64,000 nt of DNA from contig NC_091048.1 in assembly GCF_963966145.1 (NCBI RefSeq), forward strand, positions 21,886,001 through 21,950,000. Direction: 5' to 3'. Shown in pieces: positions 11,101 through 26,100 of this stretch (its first letter is position 1; every line of letters begins with the position of its first letter). A program made the translations under genes and the position numbers. The notes beneath the pieces are model-generated. The model did no database searches and had not been told where the DNA came from. It saw only the letters and a program-made list of their open reading frames with translations. The stretch comes from Tenebrio molitor (taxonomy: Eukaryota; Arthropoda; Insecta; Coleoptera; Tenebrionidae).

Positions 11101-14100
11101 ATTCGTTCCTGTCCGACTGCAATGAATTGCGTGGTTTAATACTGTAATTATCGTGCGTACATATCGGTATGAAATATAATCGAACTAACCAGAATTATTA
11201 TCATAAGCGTTTACCAACCGGTCACCAAACCACTAGACAATGGATGGTACTGTCGTTTATCCTTCAATAAACGGATCTTGAGGGTCCTTTGTGTGGTAGC
11301 TTAGAAAATGAGTGCTCCGATCGGAGTTATAAAGTAGTCGACTGTAAATGTCATGAATTATAAATTTTGCTTAAGCTGCCTTTAGGCCTTCGGTTTCAAG
11401 TATTTAATTCCGAAGTAGGTAAAGTCTCTTTGTGCTCCAAGGGAATGTGGCGCCTCACCGAACAATTATTATCGATTCCGGAATGTCACTTTATAATAGA
11501 TCGTAATAAAAGCTGGGGTTATCTTGCAGTGCACTTCGAATTTCAATTGATATATTGCATAATATTGGTATTTTATGCGGGATTAAAGTGGCTTTGTTTT
11601 TGCCAACGTTGATAACGAGTTAGTTTATGTACCATTAACAACCTAACGTTAGTGTCATGTAGCAAATGAACGTTTTTAATACCGAAGTGTTTACAAACTG
11701 TGATTTTAAAGTCCTGTCGGAACAGACACATTTTCGGCGTAAATTGAAATTTCAGTACTTTTGATTGGTGCATCTACATCTTAAATTATGCACACTCATC
11801 GTGTCATGCGTTGGACAATTTGACCTTTCACGGAAAACATTGCAAGTTCTGAATTAGTTCGTTAGAGATTTCTCATTTGAAACAGTTCTTTCCAGTTTGA
11901 ATTGACGTTCCATATTCCTTTCCTGCGGCAGTCATTACGCTTCTACTTAAAGCACTTCGTCATTATATTCATATTCTATTTGTAATCTAATTGGATATTT
12001 TTCATACATTAGCAGAACTTTAATTACAGTCGATGGTGTTACCCAACGTACCTTTGTTATTTAACGCTTGAAAGACAAGGGGAAAAGTTGTTATGTAAAT
12101 TTGAAAAAACTCTAACTTGGTATAAATAAACTGGTAAAATACAAAAGGGTGTGCACCTGGGCGCACGCTAATTTCTGCCGAAAACGTTGCGATAATTGAA
12201 AAGTGTTGTTTCAGATGCCGAAATTAGCACCTATAAGCACTAAATATTAATGTTCTTGGAATATCGGGTACTGTTAATTAGGCGAGCGTGGGAGCAGTCC
12301 GTCTATAAATTTCACGTGGGGTGAAAACTGATCAGCCGAAGGAATTCGTATGCGCCGACGCATATCACTTGATCACATCAAAAGTCTTTAGAGATCAAAG
12401 CTTCGAGATTTATTTTGTGATAAATATCCGCGTTCGGTAAAAATTTCAATCGTTGTGGGGTTGTCGAGGGCGGCGCGGGTCAGAAATGAGTGTGAAATGG
12501 AAAAATTAGTTCTTTGACAGGTTGTAAATTCACACGTGAAGCAACACGTAGTCAAAACAAAATTGTATCATGAGTTTAAACTGTGAAACGCATATTTATC
12601 TCTGACACGGTTATTTATACGGGATAAAGGGTGAGTTTTATTAATGCCCACCGCAAAAATTTAAGCAAACGATGCGATCAATCGTGGAAAAAAATTTTTG
12701 AAAATTATTCTCACGAGAGTCGGGACGTATGTCCACCTGTTTATGAGGTAGATTAAAGCCGTAACAGTCTCATTGAGCCTTTGGTGAGATGGCAGCGTCG
12801 TAAATTTGGCGCAGATGCGAGCAAAAATGACACCAAGAACCCACGCTCGTCGAGTATAATTCCGAGATATGGAATTCGAGTTTTTCAGAAAATGCAGAAC
12901 CGCCTGCATTTTTCTGGTACCTGCAGGTCCACCGTCCTTGAGTTGGACGTCGGCAGCAACGTCCAATAACGCCACAAGTCGTACAGTTTCTAGTTTAGGA
13001 CGAGGATATAATCCTGTTTGTACGGTCAGTTTTGCACAGAGTACCCGACTAGTTGTCTACGATCCGATCCAGGTAGATTTTAGATCTGGTTTCAGGACAA
13101 AGAATCAAAACTAGCGGTCGATTCTGAGAAACGCGACCGAACATCAAATGCTCCGAGCTAGGATCAGACTCGACACAGAGAGAATCGTCGTTTTTTCCCC
13201 CAAGTCGATTGACCGTTTTTAATAAATCTAATTAATTCCGGAGCATGCTGTCGGTGAGTCGACTCCACCATGTGTATGTAAACGACTCGGAGTGGTTAAA
13301 AAGTGATCTGGTGGGCTCGCAAGAAGAAAAAAACACCGCTGAGGGCGCGTACGGGCGCAGCCAGCTGTTGTCTTCGGGCAGGTGGTTCTACATCTGTCTG
13401 ATTGGGAATGGGTTCTCGACGTAAGATGATCAAAGCACGCAAAGAAATAGTACCTCGATGTATCTTAATTGGTGAAAACATGTTACCAGCACGTATACAA
13501 GATGCTTATAGGGGTCGGCGGTTTTTTTTCTTTTTCGGCCCGCGGTGACCGCACTCGGGGACAGCTTTCGATCAAACGTGCTCTAATCTTTACATAATTC
13601 GTTTTATTAGCAATTAGACTGGTTCGGTTGCATCACAGCCACTCGTCCTGTCAGACATCCGAAGACTCTAAAGTGGCCAGCTTATTTTATTGTCCAAATC
13701 AAGCCATTCTCATTCACTAAATCAGGATTATAGATTTTTTATTCCCGTTTTACTGCTGCATAGATAGGATGCACGTGTCTCTTTCGTCGGCTTTTGTAAA
13801 CAGGACACGGTGGGGCTTTGTCTGATTTGAGTTATTACGGTAACGTTCCCAATGATTTTGATAAGCGTTGCTCGGCTTACGTTCTGTTTAAAAATGTTTT
13901 ATTATGTATGCCCTCGCCATAACATTTAGTTTGTTTACGGTATATTACAGTTTATAGCTGATTATAGCTGCATACTATCTTTATTTTTTACCGAAACGGA
14001 AATTTTGTCAGCACGAAACGAGCTTTCAGCTTGCAACATGATAACCAACCCAGGGACTAATGTACTTTTGCGTGGACTAATTGCTCAAGTCCCAATTAAA

Positions 14101-17100
14101 GCTTTTCACAAATTACATGGTGAAGCCACGGATAAAAAAATTGTTGCAAAAATTTAAAATACCATACAAAAACATGAGCACCTTTTGTGCTTTCAAAAAT
14201 TAAATTAAATCTCATTGCATTAACCGAAATAAAGGTTGAAAAACTTATCCTCATTATGTCTCGTTTTTTTTTTCAATTTTACTCATTACTTGTCACTTTG
14301 ACTAAAAATATTTGAAGAATTAATATTGCAACAAATTAATTTTTTACGCGTTTATGGTGATATGTATCAGAAATTGTTATTGCTGTTTTTGGTGTTGTAG
14401 CAAGTTGCATACTCAGTTTAATAATTATCTTAGGTACATACGTTGGAACCCAACAAAACAACACAAAACAAAATTACATAGCAAGTAAAGAATATATATT
14501 TTCTTGCAACCGTACGCGAAACGAGCACTTCGCTTACCTAAAACATGCCGCGAAATCCAATTTCGCGGCCGTTGCTTTTAATTAAACTAAACGTCATTTT
14601 AATACATACATATTTGATACAAATCAGAGTTTCCATGTAAGACTGTCATTTAGATTTTTCGAGTATGAAATTAGAAACCCCAGAATTTATTAGCTATTTA
14701 TGCACCAAGGGCGTTACAACGATGATTACGCCCGGAGAACGATAAATCCAGCTCGAGGGCTTTAGCCCGAGAGATGGATATCGTTCGATGGGCGTAATCA
14801 TTCGGTGACGCCGTGGTGCATACAAGATTTTATTTTTCACTATACGTGTTCTTAAAAAAAAAAAATTGGCATCTTTGCAATTATGAATTGATGAGGGCGT
14901 TATGAATTCATTACGCCCGCTTATTCTTATTACGCCCTGTTTTATATCCCGGTTGTTATGGACATGTTTACGTATTTCGTATCCTAGGAGTTATCATGCA
15001 ATTATACTAAAGTGAAAAATAAAATACTTTTTAACTCTGGGGGAGTACCTACACGAAACTGAAACATCACTTTCACTACAATTTTCTTCCGACATTTTTA
15101 CGATTACTTATTTACAAAATGAATTGTTTTACTTATGTCATTTCTATAGCGCCATGTAAGCCGAATTTATATGTATTTATTGACAGTGAGTAACTTTAGT
15201 TTGTTCGTTTTATAATATGTAATTACAAATTTTCGGTTGCACAGAAAATGTTGTGTACACCTTGGCCGCGAAAACCTTTAACATTCTCGAGGTTGTCGTA
15301 CCTCGGCCGCAAGCGGCCTCGGCGACAATTTTTCTCTCGTTACGTTAAAGAATGATTTTGCGGCCTTGATATACAAGTAACTATGATTGTGGACATTATC
15401 TTTAGACCAAAGCCACAGACGATATGTTATTGTGCATTTTATTACCAAGCAGAATGAATTGAAAAATATAATTAAACCAGTTTTTCTAGGTTCATTTTCA
15501 TTATTATTGCAACGTGCATAAGAAAAATCAATATTAATTTTCCATATTAGAAAATGAAATAAAACTACTTGTTCTGTTTGCTTTAAAAATGCGGATAATT
15601 TTGCTCGTTATCCTCGAGGTATTTATTGAGGCTTGATAGGAAGAGAACGGGTCAAACAGTTCGTTTTTAACAAAATTTCGAAAACATGTTATTATCAGTG
15701 TTTCAAACGAACGGAAGAATTTATTTGAATTACAAATTATGGACACATCCAAAATATAAGTCAAAAGTACAAGTAAACAAGATTACTGAATTCTTTTCAA
15801 GATTCTACTTAAAAAATTTCCACAAAAAATAAAAATGTTCCAGATGCTTGCTTCATTTTCCAAATACTAATTTTGTTGTTAACCACCTTCTGAGCAAAGT
15901 TAATGTCTACAAAATTATACTCCTTTTTGATATTTAAGCGTAAGATCTTGATAGTTTCTCATAGACGGTTTCTTTCAATTAAATTTTGCTCTGTATATAG
16001 CGTTGTAATAATCAATCCTGGACGTGTCTACACCGACTGCTGGACTATGGAAGGACAAAGCAATTTAATCGATCACAGAATGTCAAGTCATAGTTGTCCG
16101 ATAATCCACACCGGACATGCAGCAATGTCGGTCGTGGCATTATTTATGTTAGTGGCTGTACAAATTGATATACGAGGGTGGTTCATCATTTATTTATTGC
16201 CTCTGACAGAAGCAAGCACAAGAGTAGATAAATCCAAACATTTTTTTTTCTTAAGATGATGACCTAAGCTAAGACCAACACATTTGGTGATTCAAGTCAC
16301 CCATTTACCTCCATCACCACTTCATCGTCATTGGGGGCTAGTGAATAGGGAAATTGCCTCGTCACTATTTTGAAACCGGCAAGAACAACAGCAACGTTAA
16401 ATTGTTAAAATCTTCTCAATTTTTAATCGATAGCATTGGGTATTTAAAAAATTACGGTAGCTTAATACTCTCTGATTATATCCTGTCTACAATGCAAATA
16501 AATAATGAATCAAAAGCACTCCATCAGGACCCCAAAAAACTTTTCCTGCTGAAGCCATTGCCATTCCACTCCACAGTTTCGTATTTTGACTTTCTTTCAA
16601 GAAGTTTGTCCGTATCGTGATTAATGATTGCTAAATTTGCCTGAGAGGTCAGTTGTTGAACGAGCTTCTGTTCCGGTATCCACGGGCAGCCACCTTTTTA
16701 AGCTTAGTTCATTGTGCAATTTTACGCTACATACAGAATAGCCACAACTCTGTTATAAATTCCATTGTGACTCGTCGATTGTGGACCAAATTGGTGTTTT
16801 TTGTCACATTTCTTCAGTGTCCAGCACCTGGTGTGTATTCCATATTCACAAGATTCTCTCCCAACTGGTGTAACCTATGAACCAGTTCTTAAATTCTTGA
16901 TGCGAAGATTCACCTAATACTTTTGTCATATCCTTACTGAGTTTTTGCGGCGACGTTTTTGAAGAAAAGAAAACAAACACCGCTGAACAACTGAATTCTT
17001 ACTTATACAGAAGAAGAGACATCAAACAAATTCACATGTTTATTAGGTGGTGAAGAGTTTTTCATTTTTCGATCAACGCCTCCTTCAGCGCCTGGAGCAA

Positions 17101-20100
17101 TAAACAGTGAACCACCCTGGTAGATCCATGTTGTGAACGTACAAACGAAAATGGTAATCTAGTTCGGGCTGAGGTTATCCGTGCTGAATTTTCCTTTCCA
17201 TCGAACGTGTTGCAGATAATTACTCAAAAAATCGTGATTGCGTTGCCTTGCTGTGATGTAATTGTAAAGGGAGAAGTTTTGAAACTGTACAGCTTTGCGA
17301 CGCCGGCTCCGTGACGTCACTAGGAACGTTAGGGTGTCCTGGATCGATGCTACTTGATGAGGAGGAGGGGTTTAGGGGTTCATGATCATAATAGTAGTAC
17401 TGATAAATGCAACAATTAATAGGGGACTTGTGTGGAACTTGACATTCTGTTCCTCCTGCGCCAACCAACGTCAGCAGTTGTTTTTCCAAATCGAACAACA
17501 ATTTTTTGTACGTCCTGCGAAGCAGTACAATTTTGTGTTCACGAATTTTTTCCCATGCATTTGGTCAGGTTGTCGAAGTGAATCAACAAGTTAATTATTG
17601 TCGATTGTTAAATGCAATTGGCGAGGCAATTGGTTTCATGTAGTTGCTTGGAAGTTCGTCGCTATTGATGAATGGGTTTTATTTTCCAGTACGCGCGGAA
17701 AAGTCGGCAATTTTCCGGTGTTCCCACCGGCATCGGATCGAACACGCATCGATCGCGTTCCCAAGACAAGTTCCATTTTTTGACAGTGCATCACTGCGGA
17801 ATTTGGGTCGTTTCGTGTAATACCACGTTTTTCCGCTTTCGTTTTAAATGCTAAGCAGTAGCTAATTGCCACATAAATTAAGGCAAAAATTGTAGAACAC
17901 GGCCACCAATTGGCATCAAGCTGTTAATTAATCTGTTTTGCAAATCCAGTATCCAGGGTTTAACCGATTTTTATTCAAATCATGCGACCAATCATGTCAA
18001 ATGTGATTCAGCTGGCGTCCTCGTTGCCGAACTGTCGAGAATTTCCCAAAACGAGAACAGAAAAAACCTTTTTACCCGGTCTGGTTGTGTGTTGTGCGGA
18101 ATCAGCGTCGTCAAATCATGACCATTAAAATCGCTGTTACCATTTTCCCCGCGACCAAGGAAGATGTGGCAGGTGACCTAGTGGCACACTTTTGACTTAT
18201 GACACAACATACGATTGCCTCAATGGTTACGGTTTCAACTCGTGGCTCTACTTTTATTTTTATACTTTCCTCATGTATTCCCATTGTTAGCAGTTTTAGG
18301 GCCAAGGTTAATTGGCGACCTTTGTAACATTTCCGCGACGAGCGCCCGGCGAAATCGGTCCAGGAGGTGCAGGTGATGGCGTCGGAAAAATCACACGGCG
18401 ACAGAATTTTTTAATCGACTGTTAACCGTTGGGCAGGTGACGTTCCCACCTGCCTTTCAGTTTTTACCAAACATGAGGGAATTATTAATCCGATCGGCGC
18501 CTTTATACTTTTACATCTTACGGCCACCGACGTAACAGTTATCCCGAGGAAGTCGCGACGGTCTTTTTTCGACGGCGCAAAGGTGCAACCGGTAATAACT
18601 CCGAATACTGTTAGTGGGATTTTTTTGGGCAAAATCGAACAGTCCGATCGAGCAATCGAGTGGAGTTCCGTTACGCAGACACCGACGACTAATGGCGCTG
18701 ATAAAACCAAGAAATAGCATATGTCGCCGTCGCCTATAAATATTTAACTAGTGCATAGCTTCCGGCGCGGATTACAAAAAACTTCTAGGTATCCATAAAC
18801 AATCTCACGCAACTTTTCTTCCTTTGGTTGCGCTTCGACTCCGCCAAGACCAGACGAACTCATAAGCCACGACTCGTCGTCTGACAAAAATCTACAACAG
18901 CCAATTTAGCCCAGAATTAATCGACAGACCCATTCCCATGACTGATTTATTCAGATCTTTAGTTTTTATCTCGTTGTTGACACAAAACCGAGGATGGCCC
19001 GAGTGTGAAATGGCAAATGGTTTTCTTCTAATGTTTGTTTTAAACGGTTTAGTGTCATGTTGATTAATTTACGTTCACTGCCACCGTAAAATTTTCGACG
19101 ATTTCGTACATCACGAGAATTTGTTTCGCGTCTGGGTATCGTCGTAGGGTTTTTTTGTTGCAGCGCAAGAAAACTTCATCCGCCGCTCCTGGGAGACTTT
19201 CTCTCGGACAGCTTCGAGAAAAGGTTTTACGGTGTGATCTCGCGATTTTCGGAACGCTGGATAATCACAATAAAATGATGGTGTCTTGCTCCAAAAATTA
19301 CTTCGCTTACGTCACGAAGCACTACACCAGTATTATTGCGGCCATTATCCTTGCGAAGCTCTTCGATTTAATTTTTTATAACTCCTCGGGACATCCTTCA
19401 AAGAACGACTCTTTTTATTCTACACAGTACGAAATTGACATTACATACTTCCAGCTGAAATTATTCATTTTAAAAAAATCAATTGTCAAAGTGGTTGTCA
19501 TGTTGGTATAAGCCACTGGTTATTTGATAGTTATTAGATTAAATGAGTTAAATTAGTTAAATGAGTTTCCGAAAACAAGGATCTAACACAACGAGAAAAA
19601 TTGGCTATGATTAGATTACGTGAAGAAATGCAGACAGAAAAACCGACCATGCTAAATTGCAGTAAAAATGCACACATCATATTCGAGGAATTTAAATACA
19701 TATATGGGTTCGTCACTGCGAGGAACTGATTAGAGAGGACTGGAAAAAATTGATGGGAAATCTACCAATTGAGGACGTTCCTCTTCCGCAGAATCATATT
19801 CGGATTGGGGGTTAGATTCTGAAAATAAATAGGTAAACTGCTTATACAGAGCGCTCAGAAATCTGGTAGCAACTTCTACATAAAGTGTCACAAGATGGCA
19901 CTTTCAAAAAGCCAAATTTGTTCAATCTTGCAACATTCAATTTTTGAATTTTTTCAAAAGAATATGTTAAGGATATTTTCCGAACAATTTTTACCCCGTA
20001 TTTGAGCACTAAAATTTGTCGAGATGTTGCTCGAAGGGTTCAGTTATGCATTGAGCATAATGGTGGTCAATTTGAACAAAATTTAAATTTGAATGTTTAC

Positions 20101-23100
20101 GTTTGACAGTTCTTGACATTTATTTATCTCAATTTAGATAGCGGCGTTGCCATGCATAAAAAAGGTCTCTGTAAAAAAGTGTCATCTTGCGGGGCCAATC
20201 GAAAAACTTGCTACCACATTTCTGGGCGCTCTGTATAACCCATTAAATAAATTCCCATTTTCCTGTATATGTTCAGTTGCACTTTTCAGTGTCATTATCG
20301 TCTTTATTTCTTGTCTTTTGGTATAAAATTTGGTTACACCTGAAACTTTTCTGACTTTTGAAAATTACTGATATAACGTCAAACCTGATCTGGGGAGATT
20401 TTATGATAGATGTCCCGAAACGAAAGGTTTTAGGGTGGTACAGCCTGGTCTTTGAGGGAATTTTGACATTGATAATTGATTTAAAAAAAAGGACTAAAGT
20501 CCATTCAAAAATCAAGAAACCACCATCTGTTGCTTTAGGTTGGTAAAATTTAAAAAACCCTAGGTAGATATTTTTTCATACTATGTTGGTAACTATAAAT
20601 TATGACATTTATTTGATTCAAAATAAAATTAAATTTCGTTTATATTGTTTTATTAGCAGCATGTTTCATTTATTTATTGATTCTTATTATTTTTACTTAA
20701 ACATGCCCAGAAAAACAAGACACTTCATAAACATTTAACCTCAAAATTACAAGTCTCACCAAATTTTACACTCGACAGCGTTGCCGATAGTAATTATCGA
20801 GGAAAATGGGACGTTGGTGGTTTTTTGATTTTTGAATGGACTTTATATAATCTGTTTCAAAATCAAAAATCCACCACCTGTTGAAAAAAGAAATCCCTAG
20901 AAAAAGTTTAATTTTTTTGGGTTGGCTCAACCTCCCGCCAAAATTTGACATTGAACTGTTGAAATGAAACACAAAATAATTATTATGTACAAAAAGGTTT
21001 TAGCTACCAGTACCATATCATACTTTTTGAGTGAAATAATAAAATGAGAATAAAAAACACGATGAACTAGGACCAAAACGACTGTCCAACAGTTTTCTTT
21101 CATAACCCCACTTTTTTCTGACACTTGCAGACACACTAAAAACAAAAGTCGGCGACGTTGTCGGTTGTATTTTCGAGGTAGAATGCACTGTTAGTGGATT
21201 TTTGATTATGAAACAGATTGTAGATGCAAAACTTTGAGTCTATCGTTCCCCACAAAGACCTATTCTTGTCTTGGCGAAAATTCCACTATTTTTTATCTGA
21301 AAACCATGGCTGCTTTGCAACTTAAATGGCGTCATATCGTCACCTCGTCTGTAAATTGACATTACCCCACGTTGTCGATTGCACAGGACAGTTTAGATAG
21401 CTTAATTGGGTTGTCGTCTTAGTGAAGAATTAATTAGTCGCAATGTTTATTTCGCTGTTTTCGAAAGACTCGTCCGACTCCGTTTCGAAGGACCCCTGAC
21501 GATTAAAAGCTCAGTTTCCATTATTTTCCCATCAGTCATTCCCGACAATCGATTACAATTACCAAACAGCTTTCGGGAAAATACCGACTACTTATTGTTG
21601 CAGATAACGATTATTTATTGGGGTTGCAAAAACCGCGCCTACCTCATACACCAAACGCGATATTTATTTGATGTAAATCATCAATAATTTACAATAATTG
21701 TTCAATTTATGTTGCGTTGACGTGTTTACTCCGTCTTGTAAATTTAATCCGTTATAAAATAAACGTCAGTGTGGATTTTAATTTCCAAAAATAACCGATC
21801 AGTAAACACAGGGAGAGCTCGTGGTGGTCAACTGTTTGCTCGAATGAAAAGCGTGGAAGTAGTGATTAGTAGTGTGCAATCTGGGAGTTCGGATTTCGGG
21901 GGTGGCAACCCTTGGACCCCATCTGAGCGTGGCGGCGTCCCTTTCATTTGTGCAACTACCCTAATGTTTCATTTTTTTTAGCAACGCAGATATCGATCGG
22001 TGCTTTGTAGGTTTATGACGAGGAGAAATAACAAAAAGACCTGGTGGCATTGGTCGAGCAAAGACTTTAAGGTCGCTGAACGCAAACATCTCCGAGCCGG
22101 TCTAGAATATAATTATACACTTTTAATATCCACATCCGATTCAGAAAAGCATAATCTCAAGTTATTCCGCGAGTCATGAAACACGTACGCGATACTATGC
22201 AGAGCTAATTTGATATTCAAAGTTATTCCCTGAGAAAAGTTCGAGTTTCCTTCCTGGTGACACGTGTGCATCCTCGAGAACAACGCCGGAGATCCATACC
22301 AAAATTAGGAGGTCATTGCTAATCTACCAGTTTTAAATGGACGACGTTGCGGGCCCGCGAATTTAAATTCTCACAGCATTCAACCGTTCAGCATAATAAA
22401 AAAGTGAAACACACCAATTCAGAACTTTTCGAATTCAACGCACCGCTAATTTGTATCACAATTAATTTGATCTAGACCAGAAGCACTTCCTTCAACTTTG
22501 CCTTTCCGGTCAACAGACCACTGGTAAATTACCAGTTTTTTCGGTGCTCGCTGTTTGGCAACTGAAATGGTGCTCTTTCGAGTGAAAAATTATCAAAGCG
22601 ATGATGTTTGGAAGCTGGCACCGGTGCACAGACCGACACTTTTTTCGAGTTCATCTGCAAGATGACTTTTGACCCACACGTAATGACAAATCATTTTTGT
22701 CGTATCGTGTGTCAAAATTCAAAAGATCATCACACTGGGTGCATGTGTCAACACATCACCGCAAAAGCAGAGTTGATCAAACGCACCAAAAAGTCTCAGG
22801 CCAGTAGGTTCAGCGGTGGCGCAACAAAAGCGTCGAAAGCTCTCGATTTTTTTTTTCTTTTTGCATAATTAACGCCAGCTTTGATTTTATGCGGGATGAG
22901 GGATGGCCTCTCGTCCGCAAGTAACGCATCGGCGTTCTTTATTTAATTTTGAGGTTATCAATCTGACGGGGATCGTGTTGTATTAGAAAATCTTCTCCGT
23001 CAGTAAGGGTGCGCAATGGGCTCGGGTTCGATACCCGGGGATGCTATATCGAACGGGTCAGTGCGCCCTCTCGCCAGTTTCCAAATTATATACCAAGCCA

Positions 23101-26100
23101 TCTCCGTGACATGAAGTCTGAAAACCGACACGAACCCAAGGTGAACGCATCCTTGTTGGCCGTCTGCCGTCGAGGAAATTGGTATTGTTCACAATCACAT
23201 AAATCCTTCATACTTGGGTGGAAGATGAGGCGTGTGCAATCATATAAATCTATAGGAGACAGAGCGTTGGGCGAAAAATGTACCACCGCCGATGCCACCC
23301 ACAAACACCCGTAGACTTTTCAAGGGGCGGCGTGAATGTTTATCAGAATTATTGTCTCAGGGAAACAAAACGGTAAATGCAGTCAGGTGTTATTTCAACT
23401 AATGTGTTATCTTTACGCCGTAACGCAACACTTAGTTTTAACAGTGTAACTGTAAATAAGTCCTGACGTAGCGTAACACGCCGTCGCGTACTGGAAGAGC
23501 TTTTGGAAAACGTCTTGGCCATGTGTGCTGGAGTGGTACGACGCCAAAACCATTTACTCCCGTTTTTGCGCCGCCGTTCTTTTTTTGTAAGTTGCGCTTC
23601 GATCGTCGTCTGATCACCAATTAGTAACTCGCAGAAAGTTTCTTTATTACACGTGACGACGTGTTTTAACTGTTTTGTAAAAATCACACTCGTTACGACC
23701 AATCGCAGTCTAGACTTGCCCAATTAAATCTTTAAGCATTGTTTAAACCATTTTTGTAGCAACAGTGCTTGTTGCGTGGTTTTAATAAATTAACGTTTGC
23801 GCTCGTTTGTGAAAAATACAAGAAACAAGAATAGAAATTCCAGTCTTGTGAATAATTGAATGATTCCCTTTTTCGTTCTTTCTACTAATCTCGCACTTTT
23901 CGATTCGGCAAATCGAAACCTGTGTTTCCGAATGGAGATGGGTCAGATTGATCATCATAAATGCATAATTTCGGTGGGACATGAATATTTATGACGACAG
24001 TGCCAAAAGAAACATAAAATCCAGTTAAATAAGCAGTAAAAATATATTTATCTGATGAGGAATAAAGAAACTTGCCTAGAACAATGTGTAGTGAAACACA
24101 TACGATTTCACGCTTTTGTCTAAAGATACCGTGTCATGTAGGATATTTTATATGAGTGAGCGCAACGGCGGCCATTTCAGTCCGCAAATCAAGTCCATTT
24201 CACTTTGTAAATCATCGATTTACATGAATTTAGATTTAGAAAGACGAAACGTTAGATTTACGTCAGATACTGAAATGGTTTTGTTGGTCGCGCAGAGGTC
24301 GTTGCGCTTGCACACGTCAAATAACAGGATCAATCTATTATCATTAAAAATAGTAATAATTAGATAAGGCATGTGTCTAAGTGTCAGCGCACTCAAACCT
24401 ATTACACATAAGCTTTTGTTTCAATAAATGGCTCAGGTTGCGTTACCGGTCGGAAAAGCCCATTTTTATTAGTGTAATCGAACCGTGTGTATCAAACTCT
24501 TTGAACAAACACATGCATTAGCTTTGTCTGAAACGGCATAAATTTAGTCCGAAAACCTACTTATTAACTAGGTTGTAAGCTGCGATGATAGGTGTAAGTT
24601 AAAGTGTGCTGAAAGTGAATCGTTTGTGCGATGCAAAAATACCTATTATCTGCGGTTCTCGGAAAAATGCTCTACCTGTCAGTACGCCTGCCACACGTGT
24701 CGCGCCTCCAAGGAAAACCTATATTTGTAACAGTAAATGACAGTCGTAGTCTCGGAAAAGACGTCATCGACTGATTTTTTCCGAAATTATGTAAACACGA
24801 TGAAAATAATTAGCAGCATGACATTCGCAAAATACGTGACCACTAATCGTTGTTTTTCTCAAATTGGAGTTTCTTATGGAGAAGTCGGCTTATCGATTCC
24901 CACGTTTTACAACGTTTTACAACACTTCCACGGTTTCTTCGCCAAGGATAACCTGTGCGTTTTCAGTTCCCGGAAGGATGTCTTTGGGAAAATCGCGACC
25001 GAATTTACAATGCAGATGAATTTTTTAACAGCAGATAAATCGGCACTTTTGAACCGTCAGTTTTGAAGGTTAAATGCAGTTAATAAAGCGTTGGTACTTG
25101 CTGTTTGCCTAACAGTACCCAATGGGCCAATATACTTCAATTTGTAAACGGTTTCTGTCATAAAACCTTCCTGAGACTAGTCCGTGTTTTCCACAAGAAA
25201 TTTTTATGTCAACCTTGGTATTGCATTGCACCCATCCGATTGAAAAATAATAATAAGAAACATGTTGTGTGTGAAATGTTGTGATTGAGATAAGGTTGCG
25301 ATGTTTAGTAAATATTAACTATTGTAAGTACGTATCAAGAGTAGACACTCAAATAAATAAAATATTGGAAAATATGAAAAATTATACTCTTGTGGAAATC
25401 GTATCAAACAAGTGAGATTAAGGTTTTTACAGGAAAAACGAAATGTCTGTACTAGATGTCCTCTACTAAATCACTTTGAAATTAACCTAATGGATTTACT
25501 AACAACAACACTTTATTGAATCCCCTACTGTTTTTTTTTATCGTCGCTCTGATGATGACAGGTTTGATGTCGAAACGCGCGTTAGCTTTAGAAAAAAGTG
25601 TGTTTGGTGTAAGGCAATCAATAAAGAGTTATTGTGGTCCATCAACTTTCATTTGTATTTGCTATATAGCACTGCAGTCAGTAGTTATTCAGTTTTGTAA
25701 ACCTTTTAGCAATCGAAAAGGTAGAAGGGTTAATTATACCAACCACCGTAGTTTTTCGATACCTTTGTTAAGACAATTAAAACATAATTATTTGTTATTG
25801 TTTAAACTTCTTTAAATTTAAATTTCTTTGACCGATATCGAAAAATCGTGTTCGAGATAAGGTCAGATTCTGATTGTACTATCCTCAGAACATAAACAAA
25901 AGACGTTTTGTGCGTGTGTATATTTGTGAAAATGATTTCCTTCACGATAACCACTGCAAAAATGTATCGACTTTTTTTCGTTTTGCAAAAATGTTTGTCT
26001 AACTAAGGGCTCTAAGCGTATTGATTTTGATGCCAATCGCATCAGTGATTTCTGAAATACATATACATAATTTTGTTCTTTTTTTTTTTTTTGTTCACGA

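Noticed and set aside
23006..23070. tRNA-like segment with CGGGTTCGATACCCG
   Set aside because: The T-arm look is convincing, but there is no acceptor, D or anticodon stem upstream. The segment folds better as one imperfect hairpin (AGGGTGCGC..GCGCCCT).
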